NCBI GenBank assembly: GCA_965277895.1 | Contig: CBDIDR010000001.1 | Coordinates: 310,001-374,000, forward strand | Source of the DNA: GCA-2862585 sp965277895 | Lineage (GTDB): Bacteria > Bacteroidota > Bacteroidia > Flavobacteriales > UBA7312 | Direction of reading: 5' to 3' | Length of the DNA: 64,000 nucleotides | Shown: piece by piece, positions 39,941 through 49,144 of the stretch | Numbering within the stretch: the stretch's first letter is position 1 | How the letters are laid out: each line of letters opens with the position of its first letter | Made by a program: the position numbers and the translations under genes | The notes under the pieces: generated by a model | Databases searched by the model: none | What the model saw: the letters and a program-made list of their open reading frames with translations, nothing else | What the model was told of the DNA's origin: nothing

Positions 39941-42232
39941 CTACTTTATAAATAAAATCTTAGCAACATTAGTTTCTGTTCCAATTGGATTCGTTGTAAA
40001 AACAAGATAAACCCCGGTGCTTGGGCGTTCTCCAAATTGATTTTTACCATCCCATACCGCTTGCCCTCCCAGTGCTGTAAATGAAGAGATTAAATTTCCA
40101 TTAATATCAGTAATTTTTACATTAGCGTTTTCCACTACATTTTTAATAGCAATAGGGCCATAATAATTTTCTCTTACTGGATTTGGATATACGAGTACAT
40201 TTTGGTGTGGGTTTTCAGCTTCCGTTGCCCCTCCTCCATAGGATATAAGCCCTCTGTCTGTAGCGATAAATACCTCGCCTGTTTCGTGATTGATTGAAAT
40301 GTCGTTTATATTATTTGAAAATATGGGGCTATTATTGGTGTTAAAGTAGTGTATTTGTTCGCTTCCGTCGGCAGAATATACAAATACTCCTGAGCTTTGT
40401 GTTCCAAACCACTTTCTGTTGGCGCCATCAATGGCTATTGCTTTTACGGTTTCATTGGCTATTATAGGCTCTATATAGCCGTCATTTTCTACTAAAACTA
40501 ATTGTGCGTCATTGTTTAAATCAAATATGTTTTCTGGACTATAGAAAACAGCTACTCCTTTATCTGTTCCTACCCATATTTCTCCATCTCTATCTTTTGC
40601 CAAAGAATAGACGTAGTTTGATGGTAAGCCTCCGCTTCCGGCTGTTGCGGTTAGTCTTTTGTCTTGATCATCGGTCGATATTTCTGGAGTATCATTGTCG
40701 TTATACACTATGATGCCACCACCCTTTCCAATATAAAACCATTTCTGCCCATTATCGTCTATGATAAGGTCGCCGAGATGACTGTTTATGGTGCTATAGC
40801 TTTTTATCTTTAGCGACTGCCATTCTTCGTCTGTATTCATAAATGCCAAAGACTTTTCTGTCAAGGAATTACTTATCCATAATAAGCCGTTTTTGTCAAA
40901 AGCCATACCTTTTACTCTAAGCCAGCCATAGTTTCCTGAATTGGGGTTGTTTTCTAGTGTTTCAAGCCCTCCGTTTGTAGTTATGTGGTTATATTCTTTA
41001 TGAAGGGCGTAATTGCCTAATTCCGCGTCAAATTTTAGCTGAAGAACGCCTGTATTCCATGTGCCTACAAATAGGTCTCCGTTTGATGATTCTAATAGCG
41101 TTGTGACATCTCTAGCCCCACTTAAGCCTGTATATGGTACATCTTTCCATTCGTAACCGTCTGACCAATAGAATCCCTCGTATGTATTATTGTTGTTCCA
41201 AATTATTGATGTTCCACCTGGCGACAAAAACAGCTTTTCTCCTGAACTGCTTACGGAGTAAGCCAGCTTTGTTTCAGGACCCTCTGGGGTAAATATTTGA
41301 AAACCCCCTTGTTCGTTTAATGAGACTAAGGATTTTGCTTTTTCAGCAATCCAATATTTCCCATTATCATTTATTACATCTGAAATAAAGTATAAAACAG
41401 AATTTTCCGCTATGGTGCTTAGCTGATTAGATGCATTTAAGATGCTAAGCTTACTTCTTGATCCTACATAGAGTGTTTCTTTATCGGATTCAATAAACTT
41501 TAAATTGGGGGTGTGATTTACAACTCTTATACTGTCTTCAAACACAAAAATACTATCTGACTCACTCTTTGTAAGGTAAATTTTACCATACGCCATTTCC
41601 AAATCATTAATCCCCTCTTCTGAAACAACTAAAGACCAGCTATTATAATCTGATAGGTTGCTTCCTGTGTTTGCTTGATGTATACCTAATGATGTTGCGG
41701 CATATATATCTTCACCTAAAAATATAATATCTCTTACGGCTAAGGTTGCGGCAGCATTTAGGTAAAAGGTGTTCAGAATCTCTTTTTTGATTGGATCAAG
41801 TTCTATAATACCAAAGGTGCAAGATAGGTATGCCTTTTGATTATTATAGGTGATGTTATTTATTCGCTTTTCACCAATTATGTTTTCTCTTTCTATGTCT
41901 GTTAAACTGTAAATATTATCCCCAGAAATGATGTCTATTATTGCGCTTTCATAAGCGACAACAATTAGGTTTAATTCCTCGTTTTTTTCCATACAGCTTA
42001 TACCCGCATCAGAAAGCCCCGTTATTTTATTAAGACGGTTTATTGTGTTCTCTTCTATGTCTAAATAAAACATGCTGTTTTCCGTAGCAGTATATATTTT
42101 ATCGTTCATTTTACATACAGAAATGGCGTTGTTGTATGGCAAATAATCCTTCCACTCGCCCACTCCTATGTTTTGTGCGGAAGAACAGAAAAACGCTGTA
42201 CAAAAGACTATAAACGATATGAAATATTTCAT
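39941..42232 (-). CDS. porZ: T9SS attachment-complex propeller protein PorZ
   Basis: A 763-residue protein: signal peptide (to CSSAQ), two seven-bladed propeller regions built from short GTxxG-type strands (for example GTWNTGVLQL, GTDKGVAVFYSP and GTQSSGVFVY), and a C-terminal T9SS type A-like domain (from VYPNPVRENYYG to the end). The opening NIGVGEWKDYLPYNNAISVCKMNDKIYTAT and the total length fit PorZ of Porphyromonas, a surface component that delivers the anionic lipopolysaccharide used to anchor T9SS cargo. Placement directly ahead of recO is also typical. The assignment is from recalled family features. Confidence 0.85.
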   Translation of the reverse strand: MKYFISFIVFCTAFFCSSAQNIGVGEWKDYLPYNNAISVCKMNDKIYTATENSMFYLDIEENTINRLNKITGLSDAGISCMEKNEELNLIVVAYESAIIDIISGDNIYSLTDIERENIIGEKRINNITYNNQKAYLSCTFGIIELDPIKKEILNTFYLNAAATLAVRDIIFLGEDIYAATSLGIHQANTGSNLSDYNSWSLVVSEEGINDLEMAYGKIYLTKSESDSIFVFEDSIRVVNHTPNLKFIESDKETLYVGSRSKLSILNASNQLSTIAENSVLYFISDVINDNGKYWIAEKAKSLVSLNEQGGFQIFTPEGPETKLAYSVSSSGEKLFLSPGGTSIIWNNNNTYEGFYWSDGYEWKDVPYTGLSGARDVTTLLESSNGDLFVGTWNTGVLQLKFDAELGNYALHKEYNHITTNGGLETLENNPNSGNYGWLRVKGMAFDKNGLLWISNSLTEKSLAFMNTDEEWQSLKIKSYSTINSHLGDLIIDDNGQKWFYIGKGGGIIVYNDNDTPEISTDDQDKRLTATAGSGGLPSNYVYSLAKDRDGEIWVGTDKGVAVFYSPENIFDLNNDAQLVLVENDGYIEPIIANETVKAIAIDGANRKWFGTQSSGVFVYSADGSEQIHYFNTNNSPIFSNNINDISINHETGEVFIATDRGLISYGGGATEAENPHQNVLVYPNPVRENYYGPIAIKNVVENANVKITDINGNLISSFTALGGQAVWDGKNQFGERPSTGVYLVFTTNPIGTETNVAKILFIK

Positions 42233-42275
42233 GAATGCAAATTACTAAACTTCTAACTATTGTACTCCTAAATTA

Positions 42276-42305
42276 TTGTTTGATTCAAAAGTAGCTATAT
42301 CTTTG
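42276..42305 (+). promoter_or_regulatory. Consensus promoter of tRNA-Arg
   Basis: TTG at 42,276-42,278, a 19-base spacer and TATCTTTG at 42,298-42,305: an ideal match to the Bacteroidota TTG-N19-TAnnTTTG promoter. It ends eight bases before the mature tRNA 5' end. Confidence 0.7.
42286..42293 (-). promoter_or_regulatory. Possible -7 box of the porZ operon
   Basis: The minus strand reads TACTTTTG, an exact TAnnTTTG match, 53 bases before the porZ ATG. It sits inside the spacer of the divergent tRNA-Arg promoter, so the two could compete. No -33 TTG is seen. Confidence 0.35.
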
Positions 42306-42313
42306 CTTTTAAT

Positions 42314-42387
42314 GGCTCCGTAGTTCAACTGGATAGAATATCAGATTTCGGCTCTGACGGTTGGGGGTTCGAATCCCTCCGGAGTCA
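42314..42387 (+). tRNA. tRNA-Arg (TCG)
   Basis: Cloverleaf with acceptor GGCTCCG/CGGAGTC (one G-U), anticodon stem TCAGA/TCTGA and loop TTTCGGC (anticodon TCG, reading CGA), and T-arm GGGGG-TTCGAAT-CCCTC. The discriminator is A and CCA is not encoded. It stands alone between porZ and the methyltransferase gene. The 134 bases that follow hold no gene or clear hairpin that I can see. Confidence 0.95.
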
Positions 42388-42521
42388 CTTTTTAGCCCAC
42401 AAAACCACAACTAATTGATAATCAGAGTTTTACGATTATTTTTATTTGATCTGTTTTAAGCGTGTTTTACTGTTTTTTAGTGTTTGAGGTTCACAGAGCC
42501 TTACTTTGTTCTTAAATCGGC

Positions 42522-43409
42522 TTAAACAGGCTCTTTTGGCGTCAATATGTACACTAGACTTGAATATTCACCATTTATTGTTAGTGCTTTGAGGTTAGAC
42601 CACAGTCCTGTTGATATCGCATTTATGTATTTATTTTTTCCGGTTTTAATTTTTTCACTCAACATTGATATGTAAAACGAGTCAAACCACATTGGTCTAA
42701 TTTTCTCAATTTCAAAACCGTATTTATTTGCAATGGATTTTATGCTGCTTTTTTGAAAGTGATATAAGTGCCTTGGCGCGTCGTATGCTGCCCAGTGCGA
42801 CTTATACCTTTTTATTTCATTTGCGTTTGAGTTAGGTACAGCAATTATTAGTTTTCCGTCTTTTTTTAACACTTTATTTATCGTTGAAAATAAACCATCT
42901 AGGTCTGCGAAATGTTCTAATACATACCACATCATTACTCTGTCAAAAGCATTTACTTTATGCTCAACTTCATTTATGCTTTCTTTTAACTCTATATTGT
43001 TTGATGCTCTTGCATTTTCTCTTGCTTTAGCGTTCGGCTCTACTCCAACGGTATCCCAGCCCCTCTCTTTACATTTGTTTAGTAGAAATCCGGCGCCAGA
43101 ACCAATTTCTAATACGCATTTTTTTTCTTTGCCTAGTATGGTTACTTTTTTATTGGTGTTTAGTCGTTTAATTATGTGATACCACATATTGACTAACCCT
43201 TTATTTGTTTCGCTATGTGATATGTAATCTTCAAATTCATAATACTTTCCTAGCCCTTTTTCTAATGGTCTAGGATTAGTTGCTATTAATCCGCAGGTGG
43301 TGCATTTTGTAAGGGTGAATGTTTCTTGACTCATCATGTGGTCATCACACTTTGTGTAAGTGGTCATATCTGTTTTTTGACAGACAGGACATGCTGTAAG
43401 TTTTTTCAT
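42522..43409 (-). CDS. Class I SAM-dependent methyltransferase with N-terminal zinc ribbon
   Basis: A 295-residue protein. The first 45 residues hold two Cys pairs (CPVC at 8-11, CTTCG near 36-40), a likely zinc ribbon. The Rossmann methyltransferase domain follows, with the SAM-binding motif VLEIGSGAGFLL (about 96-107), the acidic VGVEPN after strand 2 and the WYVLEHFADL motif. A C-terminal helical region completes it. The layout recalls methyltransferases acting on sugars or small molecules; the substrate is unknown. It lies downstream of mnmG, separated by the parS-containing gap. Confidence 0.85.
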   Translation of the reverse strand: MKKLTACPVCQKTDMTTYTKCDDHMMSQETFTLTKCTTCGLIATNPRPLEKGLGKYYEFEDYISHSETNKGLVNMWYHIIKRLNTNKKVTILGKEKKCVLEIGSGAGFLLNKCKERGWDTVGVEPNAKARENARASNNIELKESINEVEHKVNAFDRVMMWYVLEHFADLDGLFSTINKVLKKDGKLIIAVPNSNANEIKRYKSHWAAYDAPRHLYHFQKSSIKSIANKYGFEIEKIRPMWFDSFYISMLSEKIKTGKNKYINAISTGLWSNLKALTINGEYSSLVYILTPKEPV

Positions 43410-43417
43410 GTTAAATA

Positions 43418-43433
43418 TGTTTCACGTGGAACA
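43418..43433. promoter_or_regulatory. parS: parS centromere-like site (ParB-binding)
   Basis: TGTTTCACGTGGAACA is exactly the reverse complement of the widely conserved parS sequence TGTTCCACGTGAAACA. It lies in the 78-base gap between the mnmG stop and the methyltransferase start. ParB-CTP clamps load at such sites to organise chromosome segregation, and parS sites cluster near the replication origin. A half-site, TGTTCCACG, follows at 43,438-43,446, inverted to the right arm, so that a 9-bp hairpin with a 4-base loop can form. Confidence 0.85.
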
Positions 43434-43487
43434 TTGTTGTTCCACGCAGGTTTTTAATTAGGCTTAAGGTGTTGCTTTAAGGTGGTT

Positions 43488-45350
43488 TTATCTTCCCATA
43501 AATACTAATAATACGTTAATGTCTGAAGGCGATACACCGCTTATTCTAGATGCTTGTCCTATTGTTTCAGGCTTTACTTGATTTAGCTTTTCACGAGACT
43601 CAGCAGAAATAGCGTGTAGTTTACCGTAGTCAAACTTATCAGGAATACGGATTCCTTCTAGCTTATTTGTTTTCATAACAGTTTCACGTTCGCGTTCTAT
43701 GTAGCCGTTGTACTTAATTTGTATTTCGGCTTGTTCTAATACATCTTGTTTTATTTCTTTTGTTTTTTCTTCAACGCTTTTTAATTTTAATAAGTCGTCA
43801 AGTTTAATTTGAGGCCTGCTTAAAATTTTACCAAGCTTTGTTTTTTGCTTTATTAGGCTACTATTGTTGTTTTCAAGTATAGGGTTCATTTCTTCTGGGC
43901 TTACACTCTCTTTTTGAAAAAACGACAAGGCACCTTCAATATTGTCTTGTTTTTTGTCAAGCTGTGACATTCTCAAATCGCTGACCAATCCTATGTCTCT
44001 TCCAATTTTCGTCAATCTCAGGTCGGCATTATCTTGCCTTAGAAGTATTCTGTATTCTGCTCTTGAGGTAAACATTCTGTATGGCTCATCTGTACCTTTC
44101 GTTACTAGGTCATCAATTAGCACCCCAATGTATGCTTCCGAACGCTTTAATATTATTGGCTCTAGCTCTTCAGTTTTCCTACTTGCATTTATCCCTGCCA
44201 TTAAGCCTTGACAAGCGGCCTCCTCATAGCCAGTTGTACCATTAATCTGTCCAGCAAAATACAAGTTCCTAACAAGTTTTGTTTCTAGACTTCTTTGTAA
44301 TTGAGTAGGCGGAAAGTAGTCGTATTCAATGGCGTAACCTGGCCTAAATATTTTGGCGGTTTCAAAGCCTTCAATTTGCTGAATGGCTTCATGTTGTACG
44401 TTTTCGGGCAGGGATGTTGAAAATCCATTTACATACACTTCTACGGTGTCCCATCCTTCTGGCTCAACAAAAATCTGATGCCTATCTCTTTCTGCAAATC
44501 GTTCAATTTTGTCCTCTATCGATGGGCAATACCTTGGCCCTAAGCCTTGTATTCGTCCAGTAAACATTGGCGATTTTTCAAAGCCTGTTTTCAGAATTTC
44601 GTGTACGTTTGGATTGGTATATGTGATGTGGCAACTCCTTTGATTTGTGAGCTGTGGCGTATCCATAAATGAGAATTTTGATGGGTTTATGTCTCCTGCT
44701 TGTTCTTCCATTTTTGAATAATCCAAAGACCTACCATCAACTCTTGGCGGTGTACCTGTTTTCATTCTGCCACTTTCAAAGCCTAGTTGAGTTAAGCATT
44801 CGGTTAGTCCAACGGCTGCTCTCTCTCCTGTTCTTCCGCCACCAAATTGCTTCTCTCCTATGTGAATAGTGCCATTTAAAAACGTTCCATTTGTGAGGAT
44901 AACGGTTTTAGCTTTAATGTCTATTCCCATAGCGGTTTTTACACCAGTTACTTCGCCTTTGTCTATTGATAGGTCAGTAACCATGTCTTGCCAAAAATCT
45001 ACATTGGGAATGCTCTCGAGTGTTAATCGCCACTCTTCAGCAAATCGCATTCTGTCGCTTTGTGCTCTAGGGCTCCACATAGCGGGACCTTTAGAACGGT
45101 TAAGCATTCTAAACTGTATCATGGTCTTATCGGTGATTATACCAGAATATCCTCCCAAAGCATCGATTTCTCTTACAATCTGACCTTTAGCAACACCACC
45201 CATTGCTGGATTACATGACATTTGAGCAATGGTTTGCATATTCATAGTTACTAGCAGTACCGATGAGCCCAAATTTGCTGCTGCTGCTGCTGCTTCACAG
45301 CCCGAGTGACCGCCTCCAACAACAATTACATCATATTCTTTTTTAAACAT
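43488..45350 (-). CDS. mnmG: tRNA uridine-5-carboxymethylaminomethyl modification enzyme MnmG (GidA)
   Basis: A 620-residue FAD enzyme. With MnmE it builds the carboxymethylaminomethyl group on the wobble uridine of several tRNAs. Landmarks: the N-terminal dinucleotide fold VIVVGGGHSGCEAA, the NPAMGGVAKGQIVREIDALGG motif, GTPPRVDGRS, the catalytic-Cys-containing QRSCHITYTN, and the AGQINGTTGYEEAACQGLMAG motif that binds FAD. Length is standard. mnmG often lies near oriC, consistent with the adjacent parS. mnmE is not in the window. Confidence 0.97.
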   Translation of the reverse strand: MFKKEYDVIVVGGGHSGCEAAAAAANLGSSVLLVTMNMQTIAQMSCNPAMGGVAKGQIVREIDALGGYSGIITDKTMIQFRMLNRSKGPAMWSPRAQSDRMRFAEEWRLTLESIPNVDFWQDMVTDLSIDKGEVTGVKTAMGIDIKAKTVILTNGTFLNGTIHIGEKQFGGGRTGERAAVGLTECLTQLGFESGRMKTGTPPRVDGRSLDYSKMEEQAGDINPSKFSFMDTPQLTNQRSCHITYTNPNVHEILKTGFEKSPMFTGRIQGLGPRYCPSIEDKIERFAERDRHQIFVEPEGWDTVEVYVNGFSTSLPENVQHEAIQQIEGFETAKIFRPGYAIEYDYFPPTQLQRSLETKLVRNLYFAGQINGTTGYEEAACQGLMAGINASRKTEELEPIILKRSEAYIGVLIDDLVTKGTDEPYRMFTSRAEYRILLRQDNADLRLTKIGRDIGLVSDLRMSQLDKKQDNIEGALSFFQKESVSPEEMNPILENNNSSLIKQKTKLGKILSRPQIKLDDLLKLKSVEEKTKEIKQDVLEQAEIQIKYNGYIERERETVMKTNKLEGIRIPDKFDYGKLHAISAESREKLNQVKPETIGQASRISGVSPSDINVLLVFMGR

Positions 45351-45373
45351 ATAAGTGTTTGATATACAGTTAT

Positions 45374-45799
45374 TTATGTTTTTTTGTTGAGGTAAAAATC
45401 TTCTTTTTCCCTCATTAATTTTTTCTCCTTGTCTGACTTGTCTTTGTAGCCGATTAGGTGCAGGACACCATGAATCATAACTCGTCTAAGTTCAGTATCA
45501 AAAGGAACTGCAAATTTACGAGCATTTTCTTTTAGTCGTTCAATACTTATAAAAATATCCCCACTTACACTGTTTTCTTCAGAGTAGTCAAAGGTGATAA
45601 TGTCAGTATATGTATCGTGATTTAAGTAGGTTTGGTTTTTTTCTAAAAGGTAGTCATCGTCACAAAAAATGTAGTTTATCTCCCCTAGTTTTTTTTGCTC
45701 ATTAGCAATAGCCTCTTTAATATACGAATCCAAATGAGATATAGATTCGGCTTTAAAATCACATTCTGAGTGAAAGAAAATATTACTGTCCACTTTCAT
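45374..45799 (-). CDS. ybeY: rRNA maturation endoribonuclease YbeY
   Basis: A 141-residue metal-dependent RNase, starting at the ATG complementary to 45,797-45,799; the frame runs 34 codons further upstream into the DUF4175 gene, which would give a long basic extension not seen in the family. The YTDIITFDY segment and the metal-binding motif HGVLHLIGYKDKSD, with its two His, are visible. The third His of the usual HGxLHLxGYDH is replaced by Lys-Asp, which I believe is normal for Bacteroidota. YbeY matures the 3' end of 16S rRNA. It overlaps the end of the DUF4175 gene by 17 bases. Confidence 0.9.
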   Translation of the reverse strand: MKVDSNIFFHSECDFKAESISHLDSYIKEAIANEQKKLGEINYIFCDDDYLLEKNQTYLNHDTYTDIITFDYSEENSVSGDIFISIERLKENARKFAVPFDTELRRVMIHGVLHLIGYKDKSDKEKKLMREKEDFYLNKKT

Positions 45800-48700
45800 T
45801 GAAATAATCTTTGACTTTTTGTTTGTAAAAAGGGGTGAAAGAAGGCGGAATAGTTCTAAGTAATTCTTGTTGCTTTTCTTTCTCCTTTTGGTATTCTTCA
45901 AATGGGTTTACCAATCGTTTGGATAAGTTATTCATCCATTCTGTTGACTCTCTTGTCTCCTCCTCATCTCTTTCTCTTTCAGCCTTTTCTGCTTCTAGCA
46001 AACGACTCATTATTGTTTCTTGACGTTTGATGCTTTCCAAAGTTATATTATCGTTGATAATGTCAACTTCATTTTCCTCCATTTGTTTGATGAGCTGATC
46101 TAGATTATTTTTACCATTCTTATCATTGCCCAGTTCATCTCTTAATTCATTCATTCGGTTTCGAATCATTTCTTGCTGAGCAGCTAGTTTTGCTAACCCT
46201 TTATTTGTTTTACCATTTTTACCGTCTTTGGATTGAAGCATTTGTTTCATCTGCTCTTTCACTTGCTTTTGCATCTGCTTCATTTCCTTCATGCCTTCGC
46301 CACCAGTGGAGTTTGGTTTATTGCACATTTTACTACTAGGCTTACTTTCCATATTAGCCATCTCTTTTTGCATTTGCTCAAGCGTTTCAGAGAGAATAAG
46401 TGCTAAGTTATTGGCAGAGGTCATAGCGAATTGTTGTCTTTCACTAGCCTTTGCTGAACGTCTTTCGGCCATCTCCTCTAAAGCTTTTTCTGTACTCAAT
46501 TCAATAGTATTGATTTCTTTATTTACTATGGATTCAATTTGAGGCTGCCTCTTGCTTAGTGCAAATAAGCTATCTTCTATGATTTGTGCATCTGCTTGAA
46601 GCTTTTTTTGTAGTTGCAAATAGTCTAAATATAGCGGGCTGTTGATGTTGATTTGAGGAATGGTTTTAAGGATATCTTCTTGGTCAACAGACAGAACAAT
46701 CAGGTTTTCAAGAATCTGCCTTAGGGTTTGCATATCTTCGGCCACTTGTTCTTGCTGTGCAGATTGCATGGCGGATTGCAAGGACTGACTCATTTCTTCC
46801 ATTTTCTGGGCAGCACTTTTCTGACTTTTGCCCGCTTGTTTTTTCATGTTTTTTTCAAGCTGCTCTACACTTTTCTGCATGCCATTCTTTATTTCTTCTT
46901 CTGCAGATTTTGTGTTTGGGATTTCTTGTTTGTACTCCAGCTTTTCGTTCATTTCTTTAGTCTTTTCTAAATCTTTTTGAATGTCCTCAAATTCTTTTTG
47001 GATATTTTCCTGCTCTTTTTTTAGGGCCTCTTTATCGTCTTTTTTATCTGAAAGTTCTTTTTGTTTTTCGGAGAGCTCCTTTAAGGCATCAATGTTTTTT
47101 TCCAGCTTTTGTTCAACCTCCATTTGCTTAAAAAGCTCTAAAGTCCTGTCTAATTCTTTTTCGATGTCTTCGTCACTTTTTTGCATTTCCTCAAGTGCTT
47201 TTTGGAGGTCTTCTTTTTTTATGTCTTCCATCATGTCCTTAAGCTCATCCATCATATTTTCCATCTCTTCATCAATGAGACTTTCGAATAGACGTTGAAT
47301 TTCTTCTTGCTTTTTAAGAAGTTCGTCTTTTGGACTTTTATATTCTTTTTCTTGAAGGCTATTTTTCTTTTGTTGCTTTTGGATTTTATCTATTTTGTTT
47401 TTTAATTCATCTTGTTTTTCAAGTAAAGCTTTGGTTTTTTGCTTGTCCTCCCAGCTAAGCTCTTTGTTTTTTAGCAATTGCTTTTGAAGTTCTTCCAGTT
47501 CTTTTTGAATTTCTTCAGCCAATTTTTTTGATTCATTGATGTCATCTTTTAGCAGATTATTTTTACTGTCAGTTTGTTGTTCTAATTCTTTAATGCTCGC
47601 CGCTTGGAAAGTAGCTACAGTTGATTTTGTGGATTTACTTCCGTTAATACCGTCATTATCCCATACTTCAAAATAATAGCTCATGCCCTGACCATAATCT
47701 AGCCCTAAGTCAGAAAAGTTGTATTTAACAAAAAACCGTTCTTCGCTATTTGATGGGTTTAAAGGAACATCCTCTTGCTTCCATTTACTGCTATCCCCTT
47801 CTATTATTTGATAATTAAATGTTAGTTTTTGTATGCCATAGTCGTCTTGAACAATACCATCAAAATAGTGCAGCATTTTATTGATGCTATCTAAAGTTGT
47901 TTCGATGGAGATGCTTGGGTATTCATCTGAAATAACGGCAATTTGATAGGCGATGCTGTCTCCTTTTATAAAGTCGTTTTTGGTGAACAGACTGTATGAT
48001 TTGTTTTCTGTGAACCTTTTTTGAAAGCTAAATGTATTTTCGGATGTTCGTTCACAGGCTTTGCTTTCCTCGAACTGAACATAGACCTCTTCTGAGTTTT
48101 CGGTGAAAAAAAGCCACTTGACTTTTGTTCCTTCGGGGATAGTGAGGTTACCAGTATTAGCTAGAGTTTCGTTTTTCTTTTTTATGTATTTAGGAAAGAC
48201 GAGCTCGGCGGTGAAACGCACCACAAATGGTCTTGGCACTACAGTAAGCGTTTTTGAGGGTGACGAAAAACCATTTGACGAAAAACTAAAACCAGTAGTG
48301 TTTTGAGGGGTTTTAAATAAGTAAGAAAAGCCACCTTTTGCTTCTTTCTTCATCTCAAAAACATTCCCATCAACCATTATTTGGCTTGTTTTAGGAATTT
48401 CAGAGCCTTCGTAATGCATATAAAGTTGAAAATCATCACCCTTTATTACTTGTAGTGAAGGGTTGTCGATAATAAAATCAAAAGGAGCAAGAGGTAAATA
48501 TTCAGTATTGTATGAAATGATTCTTGAAGAGCTTTCTAAAACTATTTTTTTGTTTCCTGAAAGGAACAAAACAATCAATATCGCTACTGGAGCTATGGCA
48601 TATTTTAGATATATTTTGTTGGCTCTTAAATCAATGGCTTTTGTGAATGGAATTGGTTTAAGTTGATTTATTTTTTGTTGTACACTAGCTTCAATAAGAG

Positions 48701-49067
48701 AATTATCAACTTCGGACAACTCTTGAAGCTGAAGTAAATTCACGAGCTTATCTTCCACGCTAGAGAAGTGTTCGCCAATTATTTTAGCGGCTTCTATATA
48801 ATTTAGAGATTGCCCAATTCTGTAAAGACCTATTAAAGGCGTCGCGACCCACTTCCAAAAAATGAATACATTGAAAACACTAAACGCCCAGAACAAAATA
48901 GTTCTAACCGTAGTGTTGAACTGACCGAAGTGCTCACCAACTGAGAACAGAATGAAGAAGGCTAAAAAAACGGAGAAGAAATATATTACACCTTTAAGAA
49001 GAAGGTTTTTATAATACTTACTAATAAACTCCTCAAGTTTTTCAAACAATTCGCTACGACCACTCAT
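45783..49067 (-). CDS. DUF4175-family membrane protein with long coiled coil
   Basis: A 1094-residue protein with two N-terminal membrane helices (about 22-45 and 55-75), a third near 155-170, then beta-rich Ig-like sequence to about 500. A very long charged coiled coil (about 500-1060) is dominated by Lys, Glu, Gln and Met repeats (EMEEIKKELEDLQ-like heptads). This is the architecture of DUF4175, an uncharacterised family of Bacteroidota and some Alphaproteobacteria. It is probably an inner-membrane protein with most of its mass outside the cytoplasm. It is transcribed with ybeY and mnmG, and its promoter box ends four bases before the ATG. Confidence 0.85.
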   Translation of the reverse strand: MSGRSELFEKLEEFISKYYKNLLLKGVIYFFSVFLAFFILFSVGEHFGQFNTTVRTILFWAFSVFNVFIFWKWVATPLIGLYRIGQSLNYIEAAKIIGEHFSSVEDKLVNLLQLQELSEVDNSLIEASVQQKINQLKPIPFTKAIDLRANKIYLKYAIAPVAILIVLFLSGNKKIVLESSSRIISYNTEYLPLAPFDFIIDNPSLQVIKGDDFQLYMHYEGSEIPKTSQIMVDGNVFEMKKEAKGGFSYLFKTPQNTTGFSFSSNGFSSPSKTLTVVPRPFVVRFTAELVFPKYIKKKNETLANTGNLTIPEGTKVKWLFFTENSEEVYVQFEESKACERTSENTFSFQKRFTENKSYSLFTKNDFIKGDSIAYQIAVISDEYPSISIETTLDSINKMLHYFDGIVQDDYGIQKLTFNYQIIEGDSSKWKQEDVPLNPSNSEERFFVKYNFSDLGLDYGQGMSYYFEVWDNDGINGSKSTKSTVATFQAASIKELEQQTDSKNNLLKDDINESKKLAEEIQKELEELQKQLLKNKELSWEDKQKTKALLEKQDELKNKIDKIQKQQKKNSLQEKEYKSPKDELLKKQEEIQRLFESLIDEEMENMMDELKDMMEDIKKEDLQKALEEMQKSDEDIEKELDRTLELFKQMEVEQKLEKNIDALKELSEKQKELSDKKDDKEALKKEQENIQKEFEDIQKDLEKTKEMNEKLEYKQEIPNTKSAEEEIKNGMQKSVEQLEKNMKKQAGKSQKSAAQKMEEMSQSLQSAMQSAQQEQVAEDMQTLRQILENLIVLSVDQEDILKTIPQININSPLYLDYLQLQKKLQADAQIIEDSLFALSKRQPQIESIVNKEINTIELSTEKALEEMAERRSAKASERQQFAMTSANNLALILSETLEQMQKEMANMESKPSSKMCNKPNSTGGEGMKEMKQMQKQVKEQMKQMLQSKDGKNGKTNKGLAKLAAQQEMIRNRMNELRDELGNDKNGKNNLDQLIKQMEENEVDIINDNITLESIKRQETIMSRLLEAEKAERERDEEETRESTEWMNNLSKRLVNPFEEYQKEKEKQQELLRTIPPSFTPFYKQKVKDYFNESGQ

Positions 49068-49071
49068 ACTA

Positions 49072-49079
49072 CAAAGGTA
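49072..49079 (-). promoter_or_regulatory. Promoter -7 box of the DUF4175-ybeY-mnmG run (possible leaderless transcript)
   Basis: The minus strand reads TACCTTTG, an exact TAnnTTTG box whose last base lies four bases before the ATG at 49,067. No other in-frame Met is nearby, so the transcript would start at or within a base of the start codon. Confidence 0.5.
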
Positions 49080-49123
49080 AGATATTTAGCACCATCACAA
49101 AACAGTCAATATAGAAGAAAACG

Positions 49124-49131
49124 TATCTTTG
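49124..49131 (+). promoter_or_regulatory. Promoter -7 box of gltX
   Basis: TATCTTTG, an exact TAnnTTTG box 13 bases before the gltX ATG, back to back with the minus-strand box of the DUF4175 gene. Confidence 0.5.
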
Positions 49132-49144
49132 TTGGCTTAATTAA

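Noticed and set aside
43425..43446. The hairpin at the parS site as an intrinsic terminator of mnmG
   Set aside because: On the minus strand the stem is not followed by a T-run, and the sequence matches parS exactly, so the hairpin is better explained as an inverted parS half-site.
46728..46970. Open frames on the plus strand inside the DUF4175 coiled-coil region (also 46,757-47,298)
   Set aside because: They are the antisense reading of Lys/Glu-rich codons, which gives Phe/Leu/Ser-rich shadows with no start context or family resemblance.
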